A DNA stretch of 64,000 nucleotides, taken from Glycomyces sp. NRRL B-16210. Its GTDB lineage: Bacteria > Actinomycetota > Actinomycetes > Mycobacteriales > Micromonosporaceae. Position 1 is the stretch's first letter; every line of letters starts with the position of its first letter. Below are positions 1 to 6,978 of this stretch, piece after piece. The DNA lies in the NCBI RefSeq assembly GCF_000719515.1, contig NZ_JOGR01000009.1, positions 124,001 to 188,000 on the forward strand, written 5' to 3'. The position numbers and the translations under genes are program-made. The notes beneath the pieces are model-generated. The model saw only the letters and a program-made list of their open reading frames with translations. It was not told where the DNA came from and searched no databases.

Positions 1-1
1 C

Positions 2-145
2 TCGCGCTCGCGACAGCACGGGAACATCGCCGCCGGGCACGTCGCCTGGTGTGGCCTGAACCGCCCCGGCTGGCCCATCGTGACCGGGGAGCCGAAGACG
101 CTGCTTGCATTCGACTCCGGCCTCGAAATCGACCACCTGCCGTGA
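2..145 (+). CDS. C-terminal fragment of a possible PIN-domain protein
   Basis: An open frame enters from the left edge and ends at the TGA at 143-145, giving the last 47 residues of a protein whose start lies outside the window. The tail pattern, an alanine-rich helix followed by a short strand around PIVTGEP, then LLAFDSG and a final hydrophobic LEIDHLP, resembles the last helix and strand of PIN-domain nucleases such as VapC-type toxins. This is a weak resemblance on a short fragment. The acidic active-site residues of such a nuclease would lie upstream, so function cannot be tested here. Confidence 0.4.
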   Translation, partial: SRSRQHGNIAAGHVAWCGLNRPGWPIVTGEPKTLLAFDSGLEIDHLP

Positions 146-200
146 GGTCGGGCCGCAGACGCCCAGGGGAGCCATCGTGAACGCCGTACAGGAGCAGACC

Positions 201-644
201 ATGACCGAGACCGGCCCACTGGAGTACCGCCCCCGCAAGTCCCGCATCGGGGCCTGGATCGGCGCGGCCATCTCCCTGGGCGGCTTCTCCGCCCTGTCGT
301 TCACCCTCGGCGAGGCCACCGCCGGCGGCGGCGCCGTCACCTGGGTCGACCAGGCGGGCATGGTCGGCCTCGGCGCCATCGGCGCCGGGATCGGCCTCAG
401 CTTCCTGCGCCTGCGCGTGCGCGCCGACGACAAGGGCATCGAGGTCACCAACGTCGCCTCCAAGCGCTTCTTCCCGTGGCAGCTGGTCACCGCGATCAAC
501 TTCACCGACAAGATGACCTGGGCCACGGTCGAGCTCGCCGACGACGACGAGATGTCGATCATGGCGATCCAGGTCAGCGACAAGGAGCGCGCTGTGGCGG
601 CGATCAAACACCTGCGGGCGCTCTTGGAGCAGTCGCGCAGGTGA
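201..644 (+). CDS. PH-domain membrane protein (bPH_6-like)
   Basis: A 147-residue protein with a short basic N-terminus, two hydrophobic segments at about residues 17-33 and 46-64, and a C-terminal soluble part of about 80 residues with alternating strands and a final helix. This layout matches small actinobacterial membrane-anchored PH-domain proteins, which often sit just upstream of infC. The ATG at 201 is preferred over the upstream ATG at 105 because AGGAG at 190-194 is correctly spaced. The cellular role is unknown. It ends about 340 bp before infC, and a promoter for infC probably overlaps its last codons. Confidence 0.7.
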   Translation: MTETGPLEYRPRKSRIGAWIGAAISLGGFSALSFTLGEATAGGGAVTWVDQAGMVGLGAIGAGIGLSFLRLRVRADDKGIEVTNVASKRFFPWQLVTAINFTDKMTWATVELADDDEMSIMAIQVSDKERAVAAIKHLRALLEQSRR

Positions 645-654
645 GTGCTACGAT
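624..654 (+). promoter_or_regulatory. Candidate promoter of the infC operon
   Basis: A TTGGAG hexamer at 624-629 and a TACGAT hexamer at 649-654 are separated by 19 bp. Transcription would start near 661 and include the structured leader. The spacer is a little long and the -35 is imperfect, so the call is tentative. Confidence 0.35.
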
Positions 655-729
655 TGCGTGTCGATCGCGCCGCGCCCTGCACTAACGGCGCGCGGTGCAG
701 CAAGCGGAGTCCAGCTCCCACCCGCAGCC

Positions 730-840
730 GGGTCCACTGGGTCAGACCAGCGAGGACCGACAGGTGACCGGGTCGCACACGGCGACAACGTTCGCCGTGC
801 TCTGGAGTGGACCCCGGCGTGAGCTGGGGTCTTTTCTTTT
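730..840 (+). promoter_or_regulatory. infC leader with terminator and competing antiterminator helix
   Basis: A classic intrinsic terminator is visible. The arm at 810-818 pairs with 823-831 (9 bp with one G-U pair) around a GTGA tetraloop, and TTTTCTTTT follows at 832-840. A 9-nt segment at 730-738 (GGGTCCACT) is perfectly complementary to 806-814 (AGTGGACCC). That longer-range helix shares bases 810-814 with the terminator, so the two cannot form together. This is the arrangement expected for transcription attenuation ahead of the infC-rpmI-rplT operon. The regulating signal is not evident; by analogy with other bacteria it could be L20 or ribosome activity. Confidence 0.7.
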
Positions 841-986
841 GGGGACCGGCGCCTCCCGGCGCAACCCTGAGGCCGGCTGGGTCACGCTTGCACGACGAGC
901 CGCCGATGCGCCCGCACCGGCGACGCCCGACAGCCAAAGGGCCGCCGATGACCGCATCGGCGAGAATCGCGAACCAAGGAGGCCCC

Positions 987-1622
987 ATCAGCGATTTGCG
1001 CGTTAACGACCAGATCCGGACCAAGGAAGTGCGTCTGGTCGGCCCGCAGGGAGAACAGGTCGGCATCGTGTCGATCGACAAGGCCCTGCAACTGGCCGCC
1101 GACGTCGACCTGGACCTGGTCGAAGTCGCTCCCACCGCCCGTCCGCCGGTCTGCAAGCTCATGGACTACGGCAAGTACAAGTACGAGTCCGCCCAGAAGG
1201 CCCGTGCTTCCCGCCGCAACCAGCAGCAGACCGTCATCAAAGAGATGAAGCTGCGGCCGAAGATCGACAAGCACGACTACGAGACCAAAAAGGGTCACAT
1301 CGTGCGGTTCCTCACGGCCGGCGACAAGGTCAAGATCACCATCATGTTCCGCGGACGCGAGCAGTCGCGCCCCGAACTCGGACGCCGCCTGCTCGACAAG
1401 CTCGCCGAAGAGCTCGCCGACCTCGCCGTCATCGAGTCGGCCGCCAAGCAGGACGGCCGCAACATGATCATGGTCGTCGCCCCGATCCGCCCCAAGAGCG
1501 AGATCAAGGGCGGTGGACGCAAGAGCGGCCGCGAACGCGGCGAGTCCGACCAGGCCGCCGACGAGGCCGAGGCCCCCGTCGCGGCGGCCGAGGACGCGCC
1601 CGCCGAGAAGCCGGAGTCCTAG
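987..1622 (+). CDS. infC: Translation initiation factor IF-3
   Basis: IF-3 binds the 30S subunit, keeps it apart from 50S, and proofreads start-codon and initiator-tRNA pairing. The protein shows the family N-domain (about 1-75, [31 protein letters not shown]), a basic linker, and the C-domain (about 85-170, [13 protein letters not shown]). An acidic Ala/Glu-rich tail runs from about 180 to 211. The strong Shine-Dalgarno AAGGAGG at 976-982 lies just before ATC at 987-989, and homologous proteins begin at this point, so I place the start at this rare ATC codon, giving 211 residues. An in-frame ATG at 948 without a good ribosome site is the alternative. Non-AUG infC starts allow IF-3 to repress its own translation in other bacteria. 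Confidence 0.93.
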   Translation: MSDLRVNDQIRTKEVRLVGPQGEQVGIVSIDKALQLAADVDLDLVEVAPTARPPVCKLMDYGKYKYESAQKARASRRNQQQTVIKEMKLRPKIDKHDYETKKGHIVRFLTAGDKVKITIMFRGREQSRPELGRRLLDKLAEELADLAVIESAAKQDGRNMIMVVAPIRPKSEIKGGGRKSGRERGESDQAADEAEAPVAAAEDAPAEKPES

Positions 1623-1714
1623 TCCTTCGACGGGATCCCCCGCACGCACCGACCGGACGCGGGCGCCACCGCGCGCCCGCACCTGGCCGGCTTTGAACAC
1701 ATAGGAGAAGCACG

Positions 1715-1909
1715 ATGCCGAAGATGAAGACCCACAGCGGTGCCAAGAAGCGTTTCAAGGTGACCGGCTCGGGCAAGCTCATGCGCCGCAAGGCCGGCAA
1801 GAACCACCTGATGGAGCACAAGTCCTCGAGGCTCAAGCGCGGCAAGGACGGCCGCGTGCAGGTCGCCCCGGCCGACGCCAAGCAGGTCAAGAAGATGCTC
1901 GGCAAGTAG
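1715..1909 (+). CDS. rpmI: 50S ribosomal protein L35
   Basis: A 64-residue, highly basic protein starting [13 protein letters not shown], the invariant start of bacterial L35, with the conserved KNHL..KSSRLKR stretch. Length is standard for the family. It has its own ribosome site (AGGAG at about 1703-1707) and lies 92 bp after infC and 50 bp before rplT, in the usual infC-rpmI-rplT order. It is a structural component of the large subunit and is presumably controlled by the infC leader. Confidence 0.98.
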   Translation: MPKMKTHSGAKKRFKVTGSGKLMRRKAGKNHLMEHKSSRLKRGKDGRVQVAPADAKQVKKMLGK

Positions 1910-1959
1910 CCGGCCCCCGTCTGAACTCTCATCCGGTTTCAACGCAAGGAGACTGAACT

Positions 1960-2343
1960 GTGGCACGCGTCAAGCGTTCGCTGAACGCCAAGAAGAAGCG
2001 CCGCGTCGTACTCGAAGAGGCCAAGGGCTACCGCGGGCAGCGCTCGCGGCTGTACCGCAAGGCCAAGGAGCAGCTGCTCCACTCGTACACCTACTCGTAC
2101 CGCGACCGGAAGGCCCGCAAGCGCGAGTTCCGCAAGCTCTGGATCACCCGCATCAACGCCGCCGCCCGCGCGAACGGCATCACCTACAACCGCTTCATCC
2201 AGGGCCTGGCCCTGGCCGAGGTCGAGGTGGACCGCAAGATCCTCGCCGAGCTGGCCGTCTCCGACCCGGCGGCGTTCACCGCCCTGGTCGGCGTGGCCCG
2301 GGCGGCCCTCCCCGAGGACGTCAACGCTCCGGCAGAGCAGTAG
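1960..2343 (+). CDS. rplT: 50S ribosomal protein L20
   Basis: A 127-residue basic protein beginning [14 protein letters not shown], with the long N-terminal helix ([17 protein letters not shown]) and globular C-domain ([18 protein letters not shown]) of L20. L20 binds 23S rRNA early in 50S assembly and in several bacteria also represses its own operon through leader RNA. The start is GTG at 1960, preceded by AAGGAGA at 1946-1952. The stop codon TAG directly abuts the ATG of the next gene. Confidence 0.98.
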   Translation: MARVKRSLNAKKKRRVVLEEAKGYRGQRSRLYRKAKEQLLHSYTYSYRDRKARKREFRKLWITRINAAARANGITYNRFIQGLALAEVEVDRKILAELAVSDPAAFTALVGVARAALPEDVNAPAEQ

Positions 2344-3267
2344 ATGACCGCTGGTGATCCCGGGACGGGCGCGTTCACCGCGCGATCGTCCCGGGTCGTC
2401 GCCGCCCGCAAGCTCCAGCGCCGCCGCGGCCGCGACAAGGCCGAGCGGTTCCTCGCCGAAGGGCCCCAAGCGGTTCGCGAGGCGATCGGCGCCGGAGCCG
2501 TCGAGGACCTGTTCTACGACCTCGACGCCGACACCCGGCACTCGGACCTGGTCGACGCCGCCGCGGCGGCCGGCGCCCACGTCCACCCCTGCACCGACGA
2601 GGGCCTGGCCGCGCTCGCCGAGACTGTGACCCCGCAGGGGCTCGTCGCGGTCTGCCGGTTCCTCGACCAGCGCCTCCCCGAAGAGGCGAACCTGGTCGCG
2701 GTGCTCCACGGCATCACCGACCCCGGCAACGCCGGGACCGTGCTGCGCGCGGCCGACGCCGCCGGAGCGGACTGCGTCGTCTTCGGCACCGACTCGGTCG
2801 ACCCGTACAACGGCAAGTGCGTGCGGGCCTCGGCCGGGAGCCTGTTCCACCTGCCGGTGATCCGCGCGGCCGACACCGCCGACCTCCTCGACGTGTTCGA
2901 GCACGCCCAGATCCTGGCCGCCGCGGCCGGCGGCGAGAACCTGTTCGCGCTCGAAGCCGCCGGCGACCTGGCCGCGCCCACGGTGTGGCTCTTCGGCTCG
3001 GAGGCCCACGGCCTCGACGCGGCCACGGCCGCGCTGGCGCACCGGAAGGTCGGCGTCCCGATCTGGGGGCGGGCCGAGAGCCTGAACCTCGCCGTCGCCG
3101 CCGGGGTGTGCCTTTATGCCAGTGCCTCCGCCCAGCGCGAGAAGTTAGAATGGCCGCATGTCTTACGGCTACCGCGAATTTATCCAGCCCGCCGGGTGCG
3201 GGCTGCGGCGTTAGCCGTCCACGCCTTCGCCCTGGCGGGCTGCGGCCCAGCCGCGTGCCTTCCTTAG
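2344..3267 (+). CDS. SpoU/TrmH-family 2'-O-ribose RNA methyltransferase
   Basis: A SAM-dependent knotted (SPOUT) methyltransferase that probably modifies rRNA. An N-terminal substrate-binding domain (about 1-100) is followed by the catalytic domain with all three SpoU motifs: HGITDPGNAGTVLRAADA (motif 1), FGSEAHGL (motif 2) and VPIWGRAESLNLAVA (motif 3), ending at LYASASAQR near residue 264. The ATG follows the rplT stop with no gap, indicating co-translation. The frame then runs about 43 residues beyond the family's normal end, to 3267, across the leader region of pheS. This tail has no recognisable domain and probably reflects loss of the ancestral stop. Confidence 0.9.
   Translation: MTAGDPGTGAFTARSSRVVAARKLQRRRGRDKAERFLAEGPQAVREAIGAGAVEDLFYDLDADTRHSDLVDAAAAAGAHVHPCTDEGLAALAETVTPQGLVAVCRFLDQRLPEEANLVAVLHGITDPGNAGTVLRAADAAGADCVVFGTDSVDPYNGKCVRASAGSLFHLPVIRAADTADLLDVFEHAQILAAAAGGENLFALEAAGDLAAPTVWLFGSEAHGLDAATAALAHRKVGVPIWGRAESLNLAVAAGVCLYASASAQREKLEWPHVLRLPRIYPARRVRAAALAVHAFALAGCGPAACLP
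3158..3214 (+). CDS. Possible 18-residue leaderless peptide ahead of pheS
   Basis: A short frame starting at ATG 3158 encodes 18 residues (Tyr at positions 3 and 5, one Phe at position 8) and stops at TAG 3212-3214. TAGAAT at 3146-3151 lies six bases upstream, so a transcript from this -10 could start at the ATG itself. Overlapping alternative hairpins follow. This resembles a leader-peptide attenuator, but a single Phe codon is poor support for phenylalanine sensing, no clear -35 is visible, and the whole segment is also inside the methyltransferase tail frame. Confidence 0.3.
   Translation: MSYGYREFIQPAGCGLRR
3185..3242 (+). promoter_or_regulatory. Mutually exclusive hairpins upstream of pheS
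   Basis: CAGCCCG at 3185-3191 can pair with CGGGCTG at 3199-3205. The extended arm CAGCCCGCC at 3185-3193 can instead pair with GGCGGGCTG at 3234-3242. These two foldings exclude each other. No U-tract follows, so if this is a switch it would be rho-dependent or translational. It lies between the candidate leader ORF and the pheS ribosome site. Confidence 0.4.
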
Positions 3268-3298
3268 ACTCCTTCAGGACCCGCCAGGAGAAAGTCGT

Positions 3299-4366
3299 AT
3301 GAGCACAGACAACGAGAACGAGGCTGGCCTTCTCCAGCCCGAGGCCCTCGCCAGGGCCGTCAAAGACGCCGCCGCGGTCATCGAGGCCGCCGCGAACCCC
3401 GCCGAACTCGCCGCCGCCAAGACCGCCACGCTCGGCGACAAGGCCCCGGTTTCCTTGGCCCGCAGAGCGATCGGTTCGATCCCCGGCAAGGAGCGCGGCG
3501 AGGCCGGCCGGAACGTGAACGCCGCCCGCGCCGAGATCACGGCCGTGTTCGCCGCCCGCGAGGAGATCCTGAAGGCCGCCGAGGCGGCCCGGATCCTCCG
3601 CGAGGAGACCGTGGACGTCACCGCCCGCACGCCGCGGCGCCGCGAGGGCGCCCGCCACCCGATCAACGTCCAGATGGACCGCATCGCCGACCTGTTCGTC
3701 GCGATGGGCTACGAGATCGGCGAAGGCCCCGAGGTCGAACTCGAGTGGTTCAACTTCGACGCGCTCAACATCCACCCCGACCACCCGGCCCGCACGATGA
3801 TGGACACCTTCCACATCGCCGACGGCAAGGGCGGGTACGGGTCGAACATGGTGCTGCGCACCCACACCTCCACGGTGCAGATCCACACCATGCTCACGCA
3901 GCGGCCGCCGATCTACACCGTGGCGCCCGGCCGCGTGTACCGCACCGACGAGGTGGACGCGACGCACTCGCCGGTGTTCCACCAGACCGAGGGCCTCGTG
4001 GTGGACGAGGGCATCACCATGGCCGACCTCAAGGGCACCCTCGACCACTTCGCGAAGTCCGTGTTCGGGCCCGACGCGATCACCCGGCTGCGGCCCTCGT
4101 ACTTCCCGTTCACCGAGCCGAGCGCCGAGGTCGACGTGTGGTTCGCCGCCCACAAGGACGGCGCGCGCTGGATCGAGTGGGGCGGCTGCGGCATGGTCAA
4201 CCCGCGGGTGCTGCGCGCCTGCGGGATCGACCCCGAGGTCTACTCGGGCTTCGCGTTCGGCATGGGCGTCGAGCGCGCGCTCATGCTGCGCCACGGCATC
4301 ACCGACCTGCGCGACATCATCGACGGCGACGTCCGGTTCCCGGCCGGCCTGCGAGTGGAGGAGTAA
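3299..4366 (+). CDS. pheS: Phenylalanyl-tRNA synthetase alpha subunit
   Basis: The catalytic subunit of the cytoplasmic (alpha-beta)2 enzyme that charges tRNA-Phe. The N-terminal coiled-coil arm (about 1-95) that contacts tRNA is followed by the class II catalytic core, with GARHPINVQMDRIADLF, the motif 2 region YRTDEVDATHSPVFHQTEG and motif 3 GFAFGMGVERALMLRHG. The phenylalanine-binding FPFTEPSAEVDV segment is intact. Length (355) is normal. AGGAG lies just before ATG 3299. It is followed three bases later by pheT and is presumably co-transcribed with it. Confidence 0.97.
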   Translation: MSTDNENEAGLLQPEALARAVKDAAAVIEAAANPAELAAAKTATLGDKAPVSLARRAIGSIPGKERGEAGRNVNAARAEITAVFAAREEILKAAEAARILREETVDVTARTPRRREGARHPINVQMDRIADLFVAMGYEIGEGPEVELEWFNFDALNIHPDHPARTMMDTFHIADGKGGYGSNMVLRTHTSTVQIHTMLTQRPPIYTVAPGRVYRTDEVDATHSPVFHQTEGLVVDEGITMADLKGTLDHFAKSVFGPDAITRLRPSYFPFTEPSAEVDVWFAAHKDGARWIEWGGCGMVNPRVLRACGIDPEVYSGFAFGMGVERALMLRHGITDLRDIIDGDVRFPAGLRVEE

Positions 4367-4369
4367 GCG

Positions 4370-6835
4370 ATGAGGATTCCCGTCTCCTGGCTCGCCGAGT
4401 ACGCCGACCTGCCCGCCGACCTGACCACCGAGGCGCTCGACGCCGCGCTGGTCGAGGCCGGCCTCGAGGTCGAGGAGGTGGACGACCTGCGCGGTCGCGT
4501 CACCGGCCCGCTCGTGGTGGGCCGGGTCGCCTCGATCGAGGAGCTGACCGAGTTCAAGAAGCCGATCCGCCACTGCTGGGTCGAGGTCGGCGAGGCCGAG
4601 CCGCGCTCGATCATCTGCGGCGCGCGGAACTTCGCTGAGGGCGACCTCGTCGTGGTCGCGCTGCCGGGCGCCGAGCTGCCCGGCGGCTTCAAGATCGGCT
4701 CGCGCAAGACCTACGGGCGCCTGTCGGACGGCATGATCTGCTCCGAGCGCGAACTGGGCGTCTCCGACGAGCACGCCGGCATCATCGTCCTGCCCGAGGG
4801 CACCGTGGGCGAGGACGCCCGGCCGGTGGTGGGCCTGGACGACGTGGTGTTCGAGTTGGCGATCACCCCGGACATGGGCTACTGCTTCTCGGTGCGCGGC
4901 ATCGCCCGCGAGGTGGCCCACCGCCTCGGCGTGGCCTTCAAAGACCCGGCCGCGAAGACGGTCGAGCCGGCCGCCACCGGCGAGCCGCCGTTCCCGCTCG
5001 CGGTGGAGACCGACGGCTGCACCCGCTTCACGCTGCGCGCCGTGCGCGGCGTGGACGCGAACGCCGAGGCCCCCGAGTGGATGGCCAAGCGGCTCGTCCA
5101 GGCCGGGATGCGCCCGCTGGGCCTGGCCGTGGACGTCACGAACTACCTCATGCTCGAACTGGGGCACCCGCTGCACGCCTTCGACCTCGACGCGCTGCGA
5201 GAGGGCCTGGTCGTGCGCCGGGCGAAGGCGGGGGAGAAGCTCAAGACCCTCGACGACGTGGAGCGCGCCCTCGACCCCGAGGACATGGTCATCTGCGACG
5301 CGACCGGCCCGCTCTCGCTCGCCGGCGTCATGGGCGGCCAGACCTCCGAGGTCGGGCCGGCCACGCGCGACGTGCTCATCGAAGCGGCGCACTGGGACCC
5401 GGTGTCGATCGCGCGCACCTCGCGGCGGCACAGGCTCACCTCCGAGGCCTCCAAGCGCTACGAGCGCGGCGCGGACGCGGCGCTGTCGCTGCTCGCCGCC
5501 CAGCGCGCGGCCGACCTGCTCGTGGAGTACGGCGGCGGGACGCTCGTGGACGAGGTCGCCGACGTGGACCGCCGCAAGCCGATCGCGCCGATCACGCTCC
5601 CGGTGGACCTGCCGTCGAAGACCATCGGCGTCGACTACGACCGGGCCCTGGTCATCGAGATGCTCGAAGCCGCCGGTTGCGCCGTCGAGGGCGACGAGAT
5701 CCTCACGGTGACGCCCGCGCCCTGGCGCCCCGACCTGACCGACCCGGTGGACCTGGTCGAGGAGGTGGCCCGCCTCCACGGCTACGGCCACATCCCCTCC
5801 AGCATCCCGCGCGCGATCGCCGGGACCGGCCTGACCTCCTCGCAGCGGCGCCGCCGCCGCGTCGCGCGCGCCTTGGCGGACAACGGCTTCGTGGAGACCT
5901 ACACGTTCCCGTTCGTCTCGCGCGAGCGCGCCGACGAACTCGGTCTGGACGAGAAGGACCCGCAGCGCGAGGCCGTCGCGGTGCTCAACCCGCTCGACGA
6001 CGCCGCGCCGCTGCTGCGGACCACGGTGCTCGCGAGCCTCGTGAACGCCGTCAGGACCAACCTGGCGCGCGGCGCGCGCGACCTCGCGGTCTTCGAGGAG
6101 GGCCTGGTCTTCCAGCCCGCCGACGGCTGGACCGAGCTCGACGTCGTGGACCTTCCCGTCTCGAAGCGCCCCGAGGACGAGGCGATCGCGGCCGCGGTCC
6201 TGCGCCTGCCGGTGCAGCCGCGGCACGTGGCCGCGGTGCTGTGCGGCCAGGCCGTGCCCGCCGGCGTGGACACGGCCGGTCGCGCCGTGGACTGGGCCGA
6301 CGCGGTCGAGGCCGCCGAGGTCGTCGCCGCCGCGTCCGGTGTGGAACTCGAAGTCGCCCAAGGCGAAGCCGCGCCGTGGCACCCCGGCCGCTGCGCCGAG
6401 CTGCGGGTCGGCGGCGTCCCGGTCGGCTACGCCGGCGAGCTGCACCCGGAGGTCTGCGAGCGCCTCGGCCTGCCGCGGCGCACCGCCGCGATGGAGCTGG
6501 ACCTGTCCGCGCTGCCGTTGCAGGACCTCGCCCCCGCGCCGGTGGTCTCGCACTTCCCGGCCACGCTCATCGACGTCGCCGTCGTGGTGGCCGAGCCGGT
6601 CCCGGCCGGTGAAGTCGAGGCGGCCCTGCGCGAGGGCGCGGGCGACCTGCTCGACTCGCTGCGGCTGTTCGACGTCTACCGGGACGCGAAGCTCGGCGAG
6701 GACCGCAAGTCCCTCGCGTTCAAGCTGGAGCTGCGCGCCGCGGACCGGACCCTCACCAACGAGGAGGGTGTGGCCGTGCGCGACGCGGCCGTGGCCGTGG
6801 CCGCCGACCGCTTCGGCGCGGCGATCCGCGAATAG
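4370..6835 (+). CDS. pheT: Phenylalanyl-tRNA synthetase beta subunit
   Basis: The large non-catalytic subunit that recognises tRNA-Phe and edits mischarged tyrosine. The 821 residues show the family order: N-terminal EMAP/OB-like tRNA-binding part (about 40-150, with GxxSDGMICSERELG), B3/B4 editing domain (about 200-380, NYLMLELGHPLHAFD, GVMGG), B5 domain, class II-like core, and C-terminal ferredoxin-fold anticodon-binding domain (about 725-821, SHFPATLIDVAVVV...LAFKLELRAADRTLTNEE). The start follows the pheS stop by three bases and is preceded by GAGGAG. No truncation is seen. Confidence 0.97.
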   Translation: MRIPVSWLAEYADLPADLTTEALDAALVEAGLEVEEVDDLRGRVTGPLVVGRVASIEELTEFKKPIRHCWVEVGEAEPRSIICGARNFAEGDLVVVALPGAELPGGFKIGSRKTYGRLSDGMICSERELGVSDEHAGIIVLPEGTVGEDARPVVGLDDVVFELAITPDMGYCFSVRGIAREVAHRLGVAFKDPAAKTVEPAATGEPPFPLAVETDGCTRFTLRAVRGVDANAEAPEWMAKRLVQAGMRPLGLAVDVTNYLMLELGHPLHAFDLDALREGLVVRRAKAGEKLKTLDDVERALDPEDMVICDATGPLSLAGVMGGQTSEVGPATRDVLIEAAHWDPVSIARTSRRHRLTSEASKRYERGADAALSLLAAQRAADLLVEYGGGTLVDEVADVDRRKPIAPITLPVDLPSKTIGVDYDRALVIEMLEAAGCAVEGDEILTVTPAPWRPDLTDPVDLVEEVARLHGYGHIPSSIPRAIAGTGLTSSQRRRRRVARALADNGFVETYTFPFVSRERADELGLDEKDPQREAVAVLNPLDDAAPLLRTTVLASLVNAVRTNLARGARDLAVFEEGLVFQPADGWTELDVVDLPVSKRPEDEAIAAAVLRLPVQPRHVAAVLCGQAVPAGVDTAGRAVDWADAVEAAEVVAAASGVELEVAQGEAAPWHPGRCAELRVGGVPVGYAGELHPEVCERLGLPRRTAAMELDLSALPLQDLAPAPVVSHFPATLIDVAVVVAEPVPAGEVEAALREGAGDLLDSLRLFDVYRDAKLGEDRKSLAFKLELRAADRTLTNEEGVAVRDAAVAVAADRFGAAIRE

Positions 6836-6850
6836 GCGCTCGAAGTCCCC

Positions 6851-6884
6851 GCGGCGCGGCACCACAGCGGTGGTGCCGCGCCGC
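6851..6884 (+). terminator. Terminator after pheT
   Basis: A perfect 15-bp inverted repeat (6851-6865 with 6870-6884) has a 4-base AGCG loop and begins 15 bases after the pheT stop. No T-tract follows, as is common for high-GC actinobacterial terminators. Confidence 0.75.
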
Positions 6885-6943
6885 CGTGCTTCCGTGACTT
6901 GTCCGTGTCACATGGGTTTAGGCAGTAGGGCCGGAGCCGGGGC

Positions 6944-6971
6944 TTGTCGTATGGTCCGCACCTTTTAAGGT
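6944..6971 (+). promoter_or_regulatory. Promoter of the PBP-like gene
   Basis: TTGTCG at 6944-6949 and TAAGGT at 6966-6971 are separated by 16 bp. The -10 ends seven bases before the GTG at 6979, so the transcript is probably leaderless. Confidence 0.5.
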
Positions 6972-6978
6972 ACGTACT

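Noticed and set aside
645..986. T-box riboswitch in the infC leader
   Set aside because: A terminator and antiterminator exist, but no T-box sequence or specifier stem is visible.
2714..6865. A 1383-residue minus-strand open frame opposite pheS-pheT
   Set aside because: It is a high-GC shadow of the pheST coding frame with Arg/Gly/Val-rich, domain-free sequence.
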